A stretch of 64,000 bases of DNA from Xylogone sp. PMI_703 (Eukaryota > Ascomycota > Leotiomycetes). Of this stretch, positions 1 to 12,522 are shown piece after piece. The stretch lies in contig JAJTUQ010000005.1 in NCBI GenBank assembly GCA_021399445.1, positions 1,984,001 through 2,048,000 on the forward strand, in the 5' to 3' direction. The notes beneath the pieces were generated by a model. It was not told the origin of the DNA. It saw only the letters and a program-made list of their open reading frames with translations, and made no database searches. The first letter of the stretch is position 1. Every line of letters begins with the position of its first letter. A program made the translations under genes and the position numbers.

Positions 1-150
1 GCTAGTGCTGGTTCCGATCCACATAAACACGAAGGTTTCCTCAGATCCGTATGGAACAAGATTACCGAGCATAATGATGATGCCGGTGACAAGACGAACA
101 AAGACGGGCAGGATGGTTCAGCAGGGGGGAAAGATGACACTAAGAAATGA
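1..150 (+). CDS. C-terminal end of an unidentified protein (partial)
   Basis: Frame 1 is open from the first base to a TGA at 148-150 and gives 49 residues. The segment is very hydrophilic, rich in Asp, Lys, Gly and Asn, with one short amphipathic stretch (FLRSVWNKITEH). It reads like a disordered protein tail. The 5' part lies outside the window, so I cannot name a family. Chance is the main alternative for so short a stretch, but the composition is unlike random translation, and more than 1.4 kb of apparently non-coding DNA follows the stop, which fits a gene end. Confidence 0.5.
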   Translation, partial: ASAGSDPHKHEGFLRSVWNKITEHNDDAGDKTNKDGQDGSAGGKDDTKK

Positions 151-1584
151 ACTGATCCTTCACGATAGGTGGTAATGACTTTATGTAATTATATTGGATG
201 CTCATACTGTAGATCGTAATGCCGCATTTGAGGCAGGGCTTTATGTATATGGTGAGACTGGAAAAGCGGCAGGGAGCCTAAGGCGCATTAGAAGGGTTGA
301 GCTTGGAGTGTACGAGTATATTGAGCTGTACATTATCCGTAGTATATCTTGAACGATTCTCTGCTCAAGTCAGATACAGTTCAGATCTTCCTTCCAACCA
401 GGGGTTTTTAAGACACTCGGGGACTTGGCTGCCCGAATATTGCCAGATGGTTTGTTGAAGAAGCCCGTTAGCTGTGACTGTGAACGTGAGGTGCAGTTGA
501 TGTGGATTTAGAGTAAATTACCTATATCGACAGAAGGGCCCAAGCCATCCAGTGACTACCAGTGTTGGTTGTTGGTTGTTGGCTTGGACCTGCCTCGCCA
601 CGGGCCGTTCGGTAGCCCGGCCTTTGGGGGGAAAGGTTGTTGCTGGGCACAGTGGGCGGCGGCCAATGACGACACGAAGCAGAGGGTCGAGCCAGCAACT
701 GCCATCGAAGGGGAGAAGACGAGCTCTCTGCACTTGCATCTCCAATATGCACGGCCATGTGCTTTCATTGCAGCTAGTAGAAATTGAAATTAGCTTCCTC
801 CAGAGCTAGTCATGGGTAACATCCGTACGGTATTTCTGCAGGACGGATCACGAAGAAGGTTTTGCTTGGGCGCTGCACAGACGGTTTTTCCACCCCTCCG
901 CTCCAAGGAAAGGGTTCCTCAGGTGGGCGGTTAAAGTAGGAACCCAAAACCCAAACCCCAAACCAAGCGTGTGAACATTGCGGCCACACACGAGTTCACA
1001 TCGCTCCATAAGGCACTGAATTATTGCAGCCTCCGACATGCCTCGGCGCTTATTATCTGGCACTGTATCTCATCGCTGCTGTTGACGTACTCCAGCGTGA
1101 AGTGGCACGCCTCGAGAATCCCGGTTTCAATGCAGGTTTCCGCTGGCTACTAACTACATCGTTCGTCAGATCTGATCATCAAATAAGCTTCCGAGCCTTA
1201 CTCTCCCTGCACGACCTGCAAAGCCTCTCTGTTGTACAGCGTTGCACACCCAAATCCATATTCGAACGACAGTTTTCCCTCCCGGATGACTTGGAGAGCA
1301 TGAGACGTATGCACCTACGTGCGCTCACGGTTCGAACCGCTACGGTAGGCTAGCTGGAGCATTCTCGACCTTCTACTACTGTATCACAACAACAACCGTG
1401 CGACGGCCTCCTCGATTCCCCACCAGACCTCAGCGCACATTGCGCCCGAGCTGCAAGAGCATAGGGCTACTACAAACCCAGACGAAAACGGCCGTGTGGG
1501 AGACTATCCAGGTTTCTCTCGTATTGCGCCGACTATCGCCATCGTGCTTGAGCAGAGGACCGCGGGTTCCCAAAGTAGGACATC
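151..1584. other. intergenic region upstream of bro1
   Basis: No convincing coding sequence here. The short open frames overlap each other on both strands and lack domain-like composition. The last 200 bp before the bro1 start is pyrimidine-rich in places and probably holds its promoter and leader. No clear TATA box was found. Confidence 0.5.
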
Positions 1585-4500
1585 ATGCAAGCACCGATGA
1601 TTTCGGTGCCGTTAAAGGCCACCAACGAGATAGACTGGATCCAGCCTCTGAAGAGTTATATTCGAGATACCTACGGGGATGATCCAGAGCGGTATGCAGA
1701 GGAGTGCGCAACACTGAACCGTCTGCGGCAGGATATGAGGGGTGCAGGCAGGGACAGTGCTGCTGGCCGAGATCTGCTCTACCGATACTATGGACAGCTT
1801 GAATTGCTGGATCTCCGGTTTCCCATTGATGAAAATCACATCAAGATATCATTTACCTGGTAAGTTGACACTCCACATGTGTTTACGGTAATCTGACCGC
1901 TGATACCCCGCCTTCTTCCCTTAGGTTTGACGCATTTACACACAAGTCCACTGCACAGTACTCGCTTGCATATGAAAAGGCCTCAATCATCTTCAATATT
2001 TCTGCGGTGCTGTCATGTCACGCTGCAAATCAGCCCAGAGGTGAGGATTCGGGACTGAAAACTGCATATCATTCGTTCCAAGCATCAGCGGGCATGTTCA
2101 CGTATATCAATGAGAATTTCCTTCACGCACCATCTACCGACCTGAGTCGAGACACTGTCAAGACTCTTATCCAGATTATGTTGGCACAGGCCCAAGAAGT
2201 CTTCCTCGAGAAACAGATATCGGATGGGAAGAAGGTTGGGCTCTTGGCCAAGCTTGCAAGCCAAGCTGGCTTCCTCTACTCGCAAGCAGTAGAGGGCACG
2301 CAAGAAAATGTGAATAAGGCAATATTCGAGAAAGTGTGGCTCATCGTTGTTCAGGTGAGCAGATACAACCTCTTTAGTTTTGCATTCCCTCCTAGACGGA
2401 GAGTTGCATAGAAGACCTATTATATACCGCACATTCAGAGGTGAAATGGGAATCACTTGTTATAGTCTTCGCCTGTTGGTTCTCAATGCTAGTAGCTGCA
2501 AGTTTACTGACGAAAAGAAATAGGTGAAAGCCAATTATATGACGTCCTTAGCCCAATATTTTCAGGCTCTTGCAGAAGATGATGCAAACTCCCATGGCAC
2601 TGCTATCTCACGTTTACAGGTAGCAGAAACAGCTGCTAAAGATGCTAATAAACTCGCAAACGGATTCCCTGGAAATGTTCCAGCAAATTCGAACTTGACA
2701 TCAGAAACCGGTGTTGCCCTGGCTGAACTGACCAAACGGCATCTTACCAGTGTTCAGGAAAAGCTCGCTGAATTAATCAAAGATAACGATTACATATATC
2801 ACCAGATGGTTCCCGCGGAAGCAACGCTTTCGGTTATTCCCAAACTTCCCGCCTCTAAAGCAATACCTGTCAGCGAGCTCTACGCGGGCCAGGATATCCA
2901 GCGTATCATTGGACCGGATATTTTCCAGAAAATGATACCGATGTCCGTGACTGAATCTGCTAGTTTATACGATGAAGAAAAGGCGAAACTGGTTCGAGCT
3001 GAGACTGAACGAGTTGAGATAGCGAACGGTGAGATGGCTGCTAGTTTGGATTATCTTAGGTTACCTGGAGCTTTGCAGGTTCTCAAGGGAGGATTCGACC
3101 AAGAATTAAGCGCCAATGATGAGTTCAGGGGTTGGTGTGAAGATGTTGCGGCTCGAGATCCTCTTGGACCAACGTTCGAATTTCTTAAATCAAGCAGAGA
3201 TGCCGTAGTGGCATCCCTTGACAAGAGCACTAAGCGTTTAGATATGGAGGAAAGTGTTTGTGAAAAGATGAGATCGAAATATGAAGGAGAGTGGACGCAA
3301 CAGCCGAGTTCGAGATTGACATCGACTCTTAGGAGTGATATCCGAAACTATCGCGAAGCGCTAGAAGAAGCGTCTCGCAGCGATAGCCAGCTATACTCTA
3401 AGTTCCGTCAGTATGAGGATGACTTTGAAGAGATGCGATCGGCTGGCCAGACCGGAGAAGGCGATGTTCTCTTCCAGAAAGCTCTCATTCAGGTTGGGGG
3501 AAAGTCAAGAAATAACGTTGGAAGTCCAATGAACGGGGAAGGAAATCTCCTCGATGATGACTTTGAAGATGGTAGTCCAAGTGTTGCTGAGCAAATAGCC
3601 AAAGTTGAGGATATACTGAAGAAGCTAAATCTGATTAAGCGGGAGAGAGCACAAGTGCTCAAGGATCTTAAGGAGAAGGTAGGTGCAATGCTGCTTGAAG
3701 ATATATCAGGCTGCTGACTAGAGATAGGTCCACAACGATGACATTTCTCAAGTTCTAATTCTAAACAAAAAATCAAATTACGAGGCCAAATTATTTCAGG
3801 CAGAGCTCGAAAAGTTTCGTCCACACCAAAACCGGCTCCTCTCGGCTAATCATAAGCAGTCATCACTCATGAAGGAGCTTACAATAACATTCAATAACCT
3901 TTTGCAAGATAAGCGGGTGAGATCTGAACAGAATAAGTATGAAAGCATTGTACGGCAGCAGTCTTCTGTTATGTCAAAGTATAAGAGAATCCATCAGGAA
4001 TTCTTGGATCTCGAAGCGGGGCTCAAGGGAGCAAAGCAATGGTACAATGAGATGAAAGATACGGCAGAGAGTCTTGGGAAGAATGTTGAAACATTTGTGA
4101 ACAATCGACGTGCAGAAGGGGCTCAGCTCCTCAACCAGATTGAGCAGGACCGAGCGAGTAGCGCCAGTGGACAAGCTGACAAGGAAAGGGAACGACTTCG
4201 AAGTCTTATGGAACGCATGTCAATGGAGCCATCCTCGACATCCCCTTCGTCAAGTAAATCTCCTAGATCGCAGTCGTTATCTTATTCTGCAACCTCACCA
4301 TCTGCACGGTATCCAACAACGAATTTTGCAGGTCAGTATCAGGTTCCTACTTCTCCTCCGCCACACTCGGCACATCCTGGATTTAGCAGTCCACAGAATG
4401 GTTCATTCTATGCTGGACAAGCTCCGCAAAGAGCAGACCAGTATTACGCAGCGCCCAAGCAACAGACACAAGCTCAAACAGGCTATAACCCAAGCTTGTA

Positions 4501-4798
4501 TCCCGCTCAACCTATATCCCCTCCACCGACTCAAACCTCTTTTCCACAAAATACCCATGCCTACAGTCGTGTTCCCCAACAGCAAGTCTCGCAGCAGTAT
4601 ATCCCTCCAGGATATATTCCGCCACCGCCGCCGCCAGGTCCACCACCTTTGGGTCCTCAGCAGACATTCCAACAACCAGGATCTCCACTACCTATGGGAC
4701 ATCCAGACTATGATTATGCAATGCACGCTTCCCAACAGCGGGGGCCCCCACAACAAAATTCTGCTGATCCTTGGGCTGGATTAAATGCATGGAAATGA
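1585..4798 (+). CDS. bro1: Bro1, ESCRT-III-associated vacuolar sorting protein
   Basis: Four exons (1585-1859, 1925-2354, 2524-3678, 3728-4798) encode about 976 residues, the usual length of filamentous-fungal Bro1. The N-terminus (PMISVPLKATNEIDWIQPL) and the Bro1-domain segments (YRYYGQLELLDLRFP, ISFTWFDAFTHKS) identify Bro1 rather than the paralogue PalA/Rim20. Residues about 1-390 form the Bro1 domain that binds Snf7. A helical V domain follows to about residue 770. The tail is Pro/Gln/Tyr-rich and contains a polyproline run (IPPPPPPGPPP). By family knowledge Bro1 acts on late endosomes, recruiting the deubiquitinase Doa4 and supporting multivesicular-body sorting. All three introns have good donors (GTAAGT, GTGAGC, GTAGGT) and keep frame. 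The start at 1585 is the first ATG giving the conserved N-terminus. Confidence 0.95.
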
Positions 4799-5634
4799 GA
4801 GGTTAATCGGAATTTAGGGTTTCGAGGTTCATGTTTGTATAAAATGACTTTCGGGTACCTATATTTCACACACGTATTATTGATTCAAAGCCTCTTGGCT
4901 CTCTGGATTAGTTGTGCCCAAATGTCAATCTGTGGCAGTTCCTAGTGAATAGAGTCGCAAATTTGAGGTAATGGGGAAGGGAGACTTCACATAGGCCTAC
5001 TGATCTATTAGACAAATCACGTGGGAGAAGTGCTCTGAGCGATGAGAATAGAGTCCAGTTAGGAGGGTTATGTGCACTAAAAGATAGCTAGTAAATGCAG
5101 GTAATAGATGCCAGATCAATTAAGGACAATAGACCCAAGCCCGTTTACTTTTTTAGCCCTTCATTCTCTAGATACATGAAAACCCACACAAATGGTGCAG
5201 TACAAAGACACAAACCTAAAGATGTAGCGTGAGGCTTTAGCACTACCGGACTCCGGTTGAATGCCTTACGAGTTACCAATCGGGGAAGGCAACAGCGCAT
5301 GTTGACGACGACTGGCTGGTTCTCGAATTTCAAAGCACCCATGCGGCATCGGGTAAGTTGACATAGCTTAAATAATTATCTAACCTTCACGATTTGGTGC
5401 TTTATCTTGTTTCGTTTCTTATTTCTTCCATTTGATTCTACCACGATACGGCCAAAAAAAATTAGAGGGACGGGGCTATACGTATCTGGCAGACAATTTT
5501 TCTCTTTATATCTAGGTGTGGTGTTTTGCCATTTAACTTTCCCGGATTTGCATTTCTAGTTTTAAAAGTTGGATCTTTTGAAATCTTAATCCCGCCAAAA
5601 CCTTGGGGTTGCGGGTTTTCTGGAAGTTGAAGTT
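4799..5634. other. intergenic spacer between bro1 and pim1
   Basis: Contains the 3' region of bro1 and the promoter of pim1. No reliable coding sequence; a 65-codon minus-strand frame around 5145-5342 looks like chance. No clear TATA box. Confidence 0.5.
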
Positions 5635-8600
5635 ATGCTATACGGGCAAAACCTACCCTGGCGGCTTGCGCTCCGGAATGTGACCGGCCAGTCTGTAAGA
5701 CAGGCTTCTACGTCTTCGGTCAGATTATCTTCGACATCTCCAATTACCTCACGCCTAGGCCGGAGATTGCCTCCGCGATTACGATATCCCGAACTCCTCC
5801 CCGCATCGAGTAGAATTGCGTCTTTCTCGACGTCGACTATCCGGCTGAAGGACTCAAATGAGCGACCTAAAGATCCGAAGAATGAAGTAGTTGAGGAAGG
5901 GAAAGAGGAGGATGCTGAGAGCAAGGTCGAAAATGCCGAGGAAGCTGGTGGCGAGGATGTGAGCGAGAACAGGAGCAAATCGTCGAGCAATGGTAACACG
6001 GGCTCTGGGAATACAATTGATGGTAGGGGAAGTGCTACTCCTCCTGCCGGAGGCCATTCGGGTGGTGGCGGTGGAGGTGGAGACAGAAAGGGCCAGAAAC
6101 CCACCGTCGAGCGTGCTTTACAGAAGAATACAGTCCCCGATGTCTACCCCCAGGTTATGGCAATTCCAATTGCAAAACGACCGCTATTCCCCGGGTTTTA
6201 CAAGGCTATTACAATTCGAGATCCCAATGTTGTCGCTGCAATTCAGGATATGATTAAAAGAGGACAGCCATACGTGGGAGCGTTTCTTTTCAAAGACGAA
6301 AATGCGGATCGGGATACCATTGAGAACATGGATGATGTGCATGATGTTGGTGTATTTGCGCAGATTACGAGTGCTTTCCCCGTACATGGAGACGAGGGTG
6401 CATTGACGGCTGTGTTATATCCTCATCGGCGAATTAAGATGTCAGCTCTAACCCCTCCCAATCGAAGTGCTGTAGAGCCCCAAAACACCGAGGAGAAATC
6501 CGACCAAACTGATGTTCCAGAGGTTATCCCGTCACAAGAAGGCAAGGAGGAGCAATCTCAGGAGAAGAAGGGAGATATTGTAGCTAGCTTCGAAGAGAGC
6601 GTTCCCCAACAGAAGAGCACGGATATCTCTCCGCCTGTTTATGAGCCAACATCGTTTCTACGGAAGTACCCAGTCAGTCTCGTTAATGTGGAAAACCTGG
6701 TCGAGCAACCACATGATCCAAAAAGCCCTATCATTCGAGCAGTTACCAACGAGATTGTCAATGTCTTTAAGGAAGTCGCCAGTCTCAATAGTCTCTTCCG
6801 CGATCAGATTTCTACATTCTCGATGAGCCAGTCCGCAGGAAACGTGATGCAGGAACCTGCAAAACTTGCTGATTTTGCTGCGGCGGTCTCCGCTGGTGAA
6901 GTCGCCGAATTGCAAGATGTATTAGAGACACTCAATGTTGAAGAAAGATTACAGAAAGCACTGGTCGTTCTCAAAAAGGAACTCATGAATGCTCAGCTTC
7001 AGTCTAAGATATCTAAAGATGTGGAAAGCAAGATCCAGAAACGCCAGCGTGAATACTGGCTGATGGAGCAGATGAAAGGCATCCGAAGAGAACTTGGAAT
7101 CGAGTCAGACGGAAAAGACAAACTCGTTGAGAAGTTTAGAGAAAAAGCCGGAAAACTTGCCATGCCGGAGGCTGTTAAGAAGGTCTTTGACGAGGAATTA
7201 AATAAGCTCGCGCATCTAGAGCCAGCGGCGTCGGAATTCAATGTCACGAGGAACTACCTTGATTGGCTGACACAGATTCCGTGGGGTCAAAGGAGCGCGG
7301 AGAATTTCGAGATTAAAAACGCCATGACTGTACTTGATGAAGACCATCACGGTCTAAAAGATGTGAAAGACCGTATTCTAGAATTCATTGCGGTAGGGAA
7401 ACTTCGAGGGACTGTTGAAGGCAAGATATTATGCTTTGTTGGTCCTCCTGGTGTTGGAAAGACTAGCATTGGTAAATCAATTGCAAGGGCTCTTAATCGG
7501 CAATATTACAGGTTCAGTGTTGGAGGTCTTACAGATGTTGCAGAAATTAAAGGTCACCGAAGAACATACGTCGGTGCACTTCCAGGAAGGATAATCCAGG
7601 CCTTGAAGAAGTGCCAGACAGAAAATCCTCTGATATTGATTGATGAAATCGACAAAATCGGACGAGGACATCAGGGAGATCCAGCATCGGCTTTACTAGA
7701 ATTACTGGATCCTGAGCAGAACAGCTCCTTTTTAGACCATTACCTCGATGTTCCCGTCGATCTTTCCAAAGTCCTCTTTGTTTGCACTGCAAATATGACG
7801 GACACCATTCCACGACCTCTTCTTGACAGGATGGAAATGATAGAGCTTTCTGGATACGTTGCAGACGAGAAAATGGCAATCGCAGAAAGATATCTGGCCC
7901 CTGCTGCAAAAGAGCTTGCAGGTCTCAAAGACGTCGATGTCAATCTCAGCAAAGAAGCGATCGAAGAACTGATCAAATCATATTGTCGGGAATCTGGTGT
8001 TCGCAATTTGAAGAAGCAAATTGAAAAAGTCTTCCGAAAATCTGCGCTGAAGATCGTTCAAGACATTGGCGAGAGCGGCCTCCCAGAGAATGAGGCTCTT
8101 ACCGAAGAGGGGAAGAAAGCTCTGGAGGAATCTAAGAAGGATGAGGGAGAAATCAAGGAGAGCGAGGGAGCGCCTGAAACGCAGACGACTGAGATACCTC
8201 GAGTCAGCCTTCAAGTACCGGACACTGTCCACGTTACCATCAGCAAAGATAATCTAAAGGATTATGTTGGGCCTCCAGTATTCACATCGGATAGACTATA
8301 TGATACAACACCACCAGGTGTTGCAATGGGACTTGCCTGGACCCAAATGGGAGGAGCCGCTCTGTACGTGGAGTCCATTCTCGAGAGTGCACTAACACAG
8401 TCGTCTCGTCCTGGGCTGGCGACGACGGGAAATTTGAAATCGGTCATGAAGGAATCGACCTCAATTGCGTACTCGTTCGCCAAGTCGGTGATGGCGAAGG
8501 ACTTCCCGGACAATCACTTCTTTGATCATGCGAAAATCCATCTCCACTGTCCGGAGGGCGCCGTCCAGAAAGATGGACCTTCAGCCGGTATCACGATGGC

Positions 8601-9028
8601 AACGTCGCTGCTTTCTCTAGCGTTGAACCAGCCGCTAGACCCAGCCATTGCGATGACGGGCGAGCTTACAGTCACCGGCAAAGTACTTAGAATCGGAGGG
8701 CTTCGAGAAAAGACGGTAGCGGCTAGGCGGGCTGGATCCAAGATCATCATTTTCCCTGAAGACAATATGTCCGATTGGCTGGAACTTCCAGATGTAAGTC
8801 AGAGGCTCGTACTAAAGTTTCAGTGCTGTCACCGCTAACCCAACGTTACAGAATATTAAGGAAGGGATCGAGGGTCATCCGGCCAAATGGTACTCCGACG
8901 TGTTCGAGCTAGTGTTCCCCAATCTGGATAGGGAGCGCGCGAACAGCCTGTGGAAGGAAGAGCTGTCGAAGCCCAAGGACAAGGACAACAACAAGGCGAA
9001 GGAAGACGGGGAGGAGAATAGAGAATAA
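5635..9028 (+). CDS. pim1: Mitochondrial Lon protease (Pim1)
   Basis: Two exons (5635-8793, 8852-9028) encode about 1111 residues. Lon is an ATP-dependent serine protease of the mitochondrial matrix that degrades misfolded proteins and helps maintain mtDNA. The N-terminus is rich in Arg and Ser with few acidic residues, as expected for a matrix presequence, and is followed by an acidic and then Gly-rich low-complexity stretch (about residues 85-150). The Lon N-terminal domain begins near residue 175 and is interrupted by an acidic insertion around 285-330. The AAA+ module has Walker A GPPGVGKT at 603-610 and Walker B LILIDEIDKI. The protease domain has the catalytic Ser983 in KDGPSAG and Lys1026 in LREKT, 43 residues apart as in bacterial Lon. 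The single intron near the 3' end (GTAAGT to ACAG) restores the conserved C-terminus after the DMSDWLELPD-like segment. Confidence 0.97.
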
Positions 9029-11188
9029 AACGGGAAACTTTGTAGATACTTTTGACTGTTTTTAGGAAATTGGGGGGGGAGCATTGGGCCGGGGTTCCTC
9101 CTATTTGGCGTTGCCAGCATTTGGGATGTGTATGATAAAGCGGAAGCCACAGCTTCTCCTCTCTCTCGGTGTGCGTCGCAGATCTAGATAGTCAGGGACG
9201 TCACTTGAAATGTATAATGTAAATGAAATCACCTATGAACATTGGTCCTTCCATCGCGCATTTCAATATTTCCCGTGTTTCTCGGCAAGATACAGGGAGA
9301 GGAGAGGAGCTGGATGCGCGGGAAAGGCGATGGCGGCGCGCGGATGGGAGATTATTAGTCAAGATAGACAAGCATCACGATATTTTTTCTTTTCTTTAAC
9401 CCTTTTTTCTTTACGCTCTTGCTCTTGCGTTGCTCTTGCAGTTGCTGCGTCTGCAGGCACGCATCAGAGCCTAACCTACGGTAACCTAACCGCAACGCAA
9501 TGCCTATCTCATTAGGACCTGGCAGCACTAAACCTGGGGAGGAGTACGGCAGGAAGGGACGACAAGTATCGAGAACCAGCGGAATCGCAGGGCAGCAGCA
9601 GCATCAGCATCAGCGGCAGCGGCAAGCAAGCACCTGCAGAAAGCTAAGGCTAAGGAAAAATGTCTGAATGAGACGAAAGGGTAAAAAAAGAGGCAGCAAG
9701 CCCATGAATATAAACGGCGCTGCCCGGTCCAACAAGACGCTGCAGGCTGGGCTGCAACAGCGCCAGCGAGTCGAGTCGTTGAGCAAGCAAGCTATGAGGT
9801 GTCATTTCGGCGTGTGCAGTGCCAGTACCAGTATTGTCTAGTTTCTGGATGATCCAGTGATAGTGGGTGGTGTAATAATTTTTTCCCCTTTAAATCCCGC
9901 TCTGCTCTGTCCTCTTTGGCGCCCTTTCTCTCACTCTCACTCACTCAAGTCAAGTCACTCAATCACCCCTCAATTACCTTAACCCGTACCGTCTGTACCC
10001 GTGTACCTGTAGGGTAATGCGCTGCTTGAGAGAGGGCGTCATGCGAGAAGAGGGAAGAGGGGGCTGCAGGATCCATGCCTGCCTACTGGTACCCAAACGA
10101 CTTTGACTGCTGGCCTATTCATTCTCCTCGCCTTTCCGAAAATGCTGCCTGCCTGCCTTCCCTTTTTTTTTGATGCCCGACGCTTGCACCAGCACCAGCA
10201 CCAGTGAGGAAGTGCACCAATGGCTCGGCGCGCGGGCGTATTGGCGCTTGCAGCTTTTCTAGTAGTAGTACGGTACGCGGCGCTGTAGTGGATAGCGCAC
10301 GCCGTCCACGCCTGCTGAGGGCCGGTCCGGTAGGCAGATGGATCCCGTTCTAGCAGGGAGACGGGGGGAAGGAGGGAAAGTGAAGCTTGCCAACAGCGAA
10401 GGTTTTTTTCGAAGCCTCATCACTGAGTGCTGTGATGCTGGGGGGGTTTTTAACTTAGTACTGGGACTGGGATAGTGCTGGCAGTGAGTCTGAGTGTTAA
10501 GTACAGTAATACTGAAGCTGATGCTGGTGCTGCTGATGATGATGATCTGGCAGAAGGGTCTTCTTCCTTTTCTGCCTTCCTCCTCTATCTCTGCTTCTTC
10601 TTCTTCTTTTCCCGGCGCGTGCCTGGCGTACGCTGCTCCCGTACTTTACTAGTGGTGATGCTGGCTGCTGGCTGCTGGTACTTGGATGCTCGTGCTTGTA
10701 CTTGCGCTTGAGAACTCGCCCAATGGCCTCTCTGTAGCTTCAGAGTGATGATCAGGAGGATGATCGCAGGGGAATTGACAATCTTGCGGTCAAGGCCAGG
10801 ATCATACCACGGACTCCATTGCGCTTTGCTCTTTTCTTTTTTGCGCGCTCGTGTTGCTGCTCTGGGTTCTGCGTGCTGAGTGCTAGAACGAGTATACTTG
10901 TACAGTATTTTGGCTCGCGCTGGCTCGCGCGTGTCCCTCTGTGAGCCGTGACCCAGCGCTGGAGCTGCCCCGCCAGAGCCCCGCGCCGGTCCTCGCAGCG
11001 TTTTTCTACCTCCGTAGGTCCCAGCGCCAAATCTCGGCCGGTGACTTGCTGGCTGGCCCTCTGCTGCTGCTTGTACCTGTGTACTGTAGCTGTGGCCTGC
11101 GGTGACTTGCGGCAGCAGCACCAGCAGCACCACCACCAGAACATGCCAATCTGCTCTTCTGCCCTTTCTGCGACCTGCATCGACACAG

Positions 11189-11294
11189 TCAGCACATACA
11201 TATCCACACATACTCACGCTCACACACTTCTTTCCACACTTTCCCACATTTTCCACATTTTCCACACTCACACTGACGCTCGCACACACACTCA
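11189..11294. repeat. degenerate CA-rich tract
   Basis: About 105 bp made mostly of interrupted CACA, TCACA and TTTCCACA units. The tract creates long open frames on both strands that are not genes. Confidence 0.7.
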
Positions 11295-11336
11295 AGTTAC
11301 AACCCCACGAGGGGCCCTGACGCAACGCCGCGCTGG

Positions 11337-11792
11337 ATTGGATTTTGGGCCAATTTGTGCATTTGTGCGTTTGCAGTTTGCGTTTTTGTGCGTTTGTGCG
11401 TTGCGTGCGTGGTGCGTGCAACCAGTCGAGGGCTCGGGGCTATCATGGCGGCGTGTTATTGGCTCGGGCAGGGCGTGCAGCCTGCGTTCTGCTTCTGGGG
11501 GGAGAACACGGCGCACCGGACGGGGTCGATTATTGGGGCAAGCAGGCAAGCAGCAGCAACTACGGGCACAAACTGGCAGAGCCGAACTGCACACCGGCTG
11601 CCACCTTGGGGACGGGGCTATTATTCTTTCTGACAATTGGCATCATTGGACTATCGTGAAATCTATTCTCCTACCTGGGGCCAATCTGGCTGGCATATTC
11701 ATTGGACGCACATTGGATGGGCCATTGGAGACACTACCGACTACCTGGCAGGAATAATTGGGACGAGGCATCTGGCATCTGGCATCCATTGG
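11337..11792. promoter_or_regulatory. array of twelve CCAAT-box pentamers
   Basis: ATTGG occurs at 11337, 11458, 11532, 11636, 11645, 11701, 11712, 11724, 11757 and 11788, and CCAAT at 11350 and 11681. Eight of the twelve lie within 157 bp (11636-11792), nearly all in the ATTGG orientation. CCAAT is bound by the fungal Hap2/3/5 (CBC) complex. Regulation of the gene at 12523 is an inference from position, 0.7-1.2 kb upstream. Confidence 0.45.
11354..11420. repeat. TTTGTGCG/TGCGT tandem-like tract
   Basis: Repeated units of the type TTTGTGCGTT and then TGCGTGCG, interrupted by short substitutions. It directly follows the CA-rich tract and lies inside the CCAAT-rich interval. Confidence 0.65.
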
Positions 11793-12467
11793 CACCCCAT
11801 CCCAAGCATCCACTGGCATCGACGGGGGAGAAAACCACTCTGCGCCGGTCGCCTGCCAGACACAAAAACAGGGCATCCAAAGAGCGTTCGTTCCTCCATC
11901 CAGCGCTGTCAGGCTGCCCTCATCGCGGGTTGTTGTGCTGTTCGTGCCCATCCTGCCGCAAAGAAAAAAAAAACTCAGCCACCACCCTGGACTGACGTGG
12001 AGTGGCCAGACTGCCGTCCTCCTACAACCTCAATTCTTCATCTCGTGCAGCACGCATCGCATCCGCTTCACGCTGGTTCCAAAAAGACCTCCTGGCTGTC
12101 TCCTGTCTCCCCCTCCTCACTTTCCAACCCCCCCCGAACAGCAACAAAAGAAAAGAGGGCCCCCCGTTGCCTTTTTATAATCCAGCTAGACCCCCAGAAG
12201 CTTGCTTCTGCTCGCCAACTGTCCCGCGACCGCCTCGTCCACCGCGTCGTCCTTTTCGAGGGCTGCTCTCACCTTCGGCAGCGCCAGACATAAAATGCAA
12301 TGATACGCTCATGTATAAAGCAGGGAGTGCACCAGCTCTCCACCGCTTCGGATAGCTGCAGGAGGATCCCCTCTAGGTATACGGTGCTCAATCGATTGCA
12401 CCGCCCATTCACGCCTTATCATTTCACGATAGCCCTCCAGCAGCCGTGGCGACCGTGACGCGATTGT

Positions 12468-12515
12468 ATGCAACAACACCGCTTCTCTCCTCTCTTGCAC
12501 ATTTTTCTGATTTGA
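12468..12515 (+). other. upstream ORF of 15 codons before the kinase-like gene
   Basis: ATG at 12468 opens a 15-residue frame ending in TGA at 12513-12515, only seven bases before the ATG at 12523. If the transcript starts near the TATA-like element at 12314, this uORF is in the leader. A second short uORF (ATG 12311) would then overlap the TATA site and not be transcribed. Whether it is translated is unknown. Confidence 0.4.
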
Positions 12516-12522
12516 TCATTGG

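Larger units (their letters stand above)
9029..12522. other. 3.5 kb non-coding block upstream of the kinase-like gene
   Basis: No credible gene despite several open frames of 60-280 codons. Their translations are low-complexity and occur on both strands at once, which reflects biased repeats: CAG/CAC-rich patches, CA-rich and TTTGTGCG-rich tracts, and TTCTTC runs. The block probably holds pim1 3' sequence and a long promoter and leader for the gene starting at 12523. TATA-like TATAAA lies at 12314-12319. Dense CCAAT boxes lie between 11337 and 11792. Confidence 0.55.

Noticed and set aside
1260..1352. GGTTCGAACC-like tRNA B box
   Set aside because: No matching A box at proper distance, no acceptor-stem pairing and no cloverleaf.
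10585..11421. 278-codon minus-strand frame and overlapping plus-strand frames
   Set aside because: They lie over CA-rich and other biased repeats, are open on both strands at once and have low-complexity translations.
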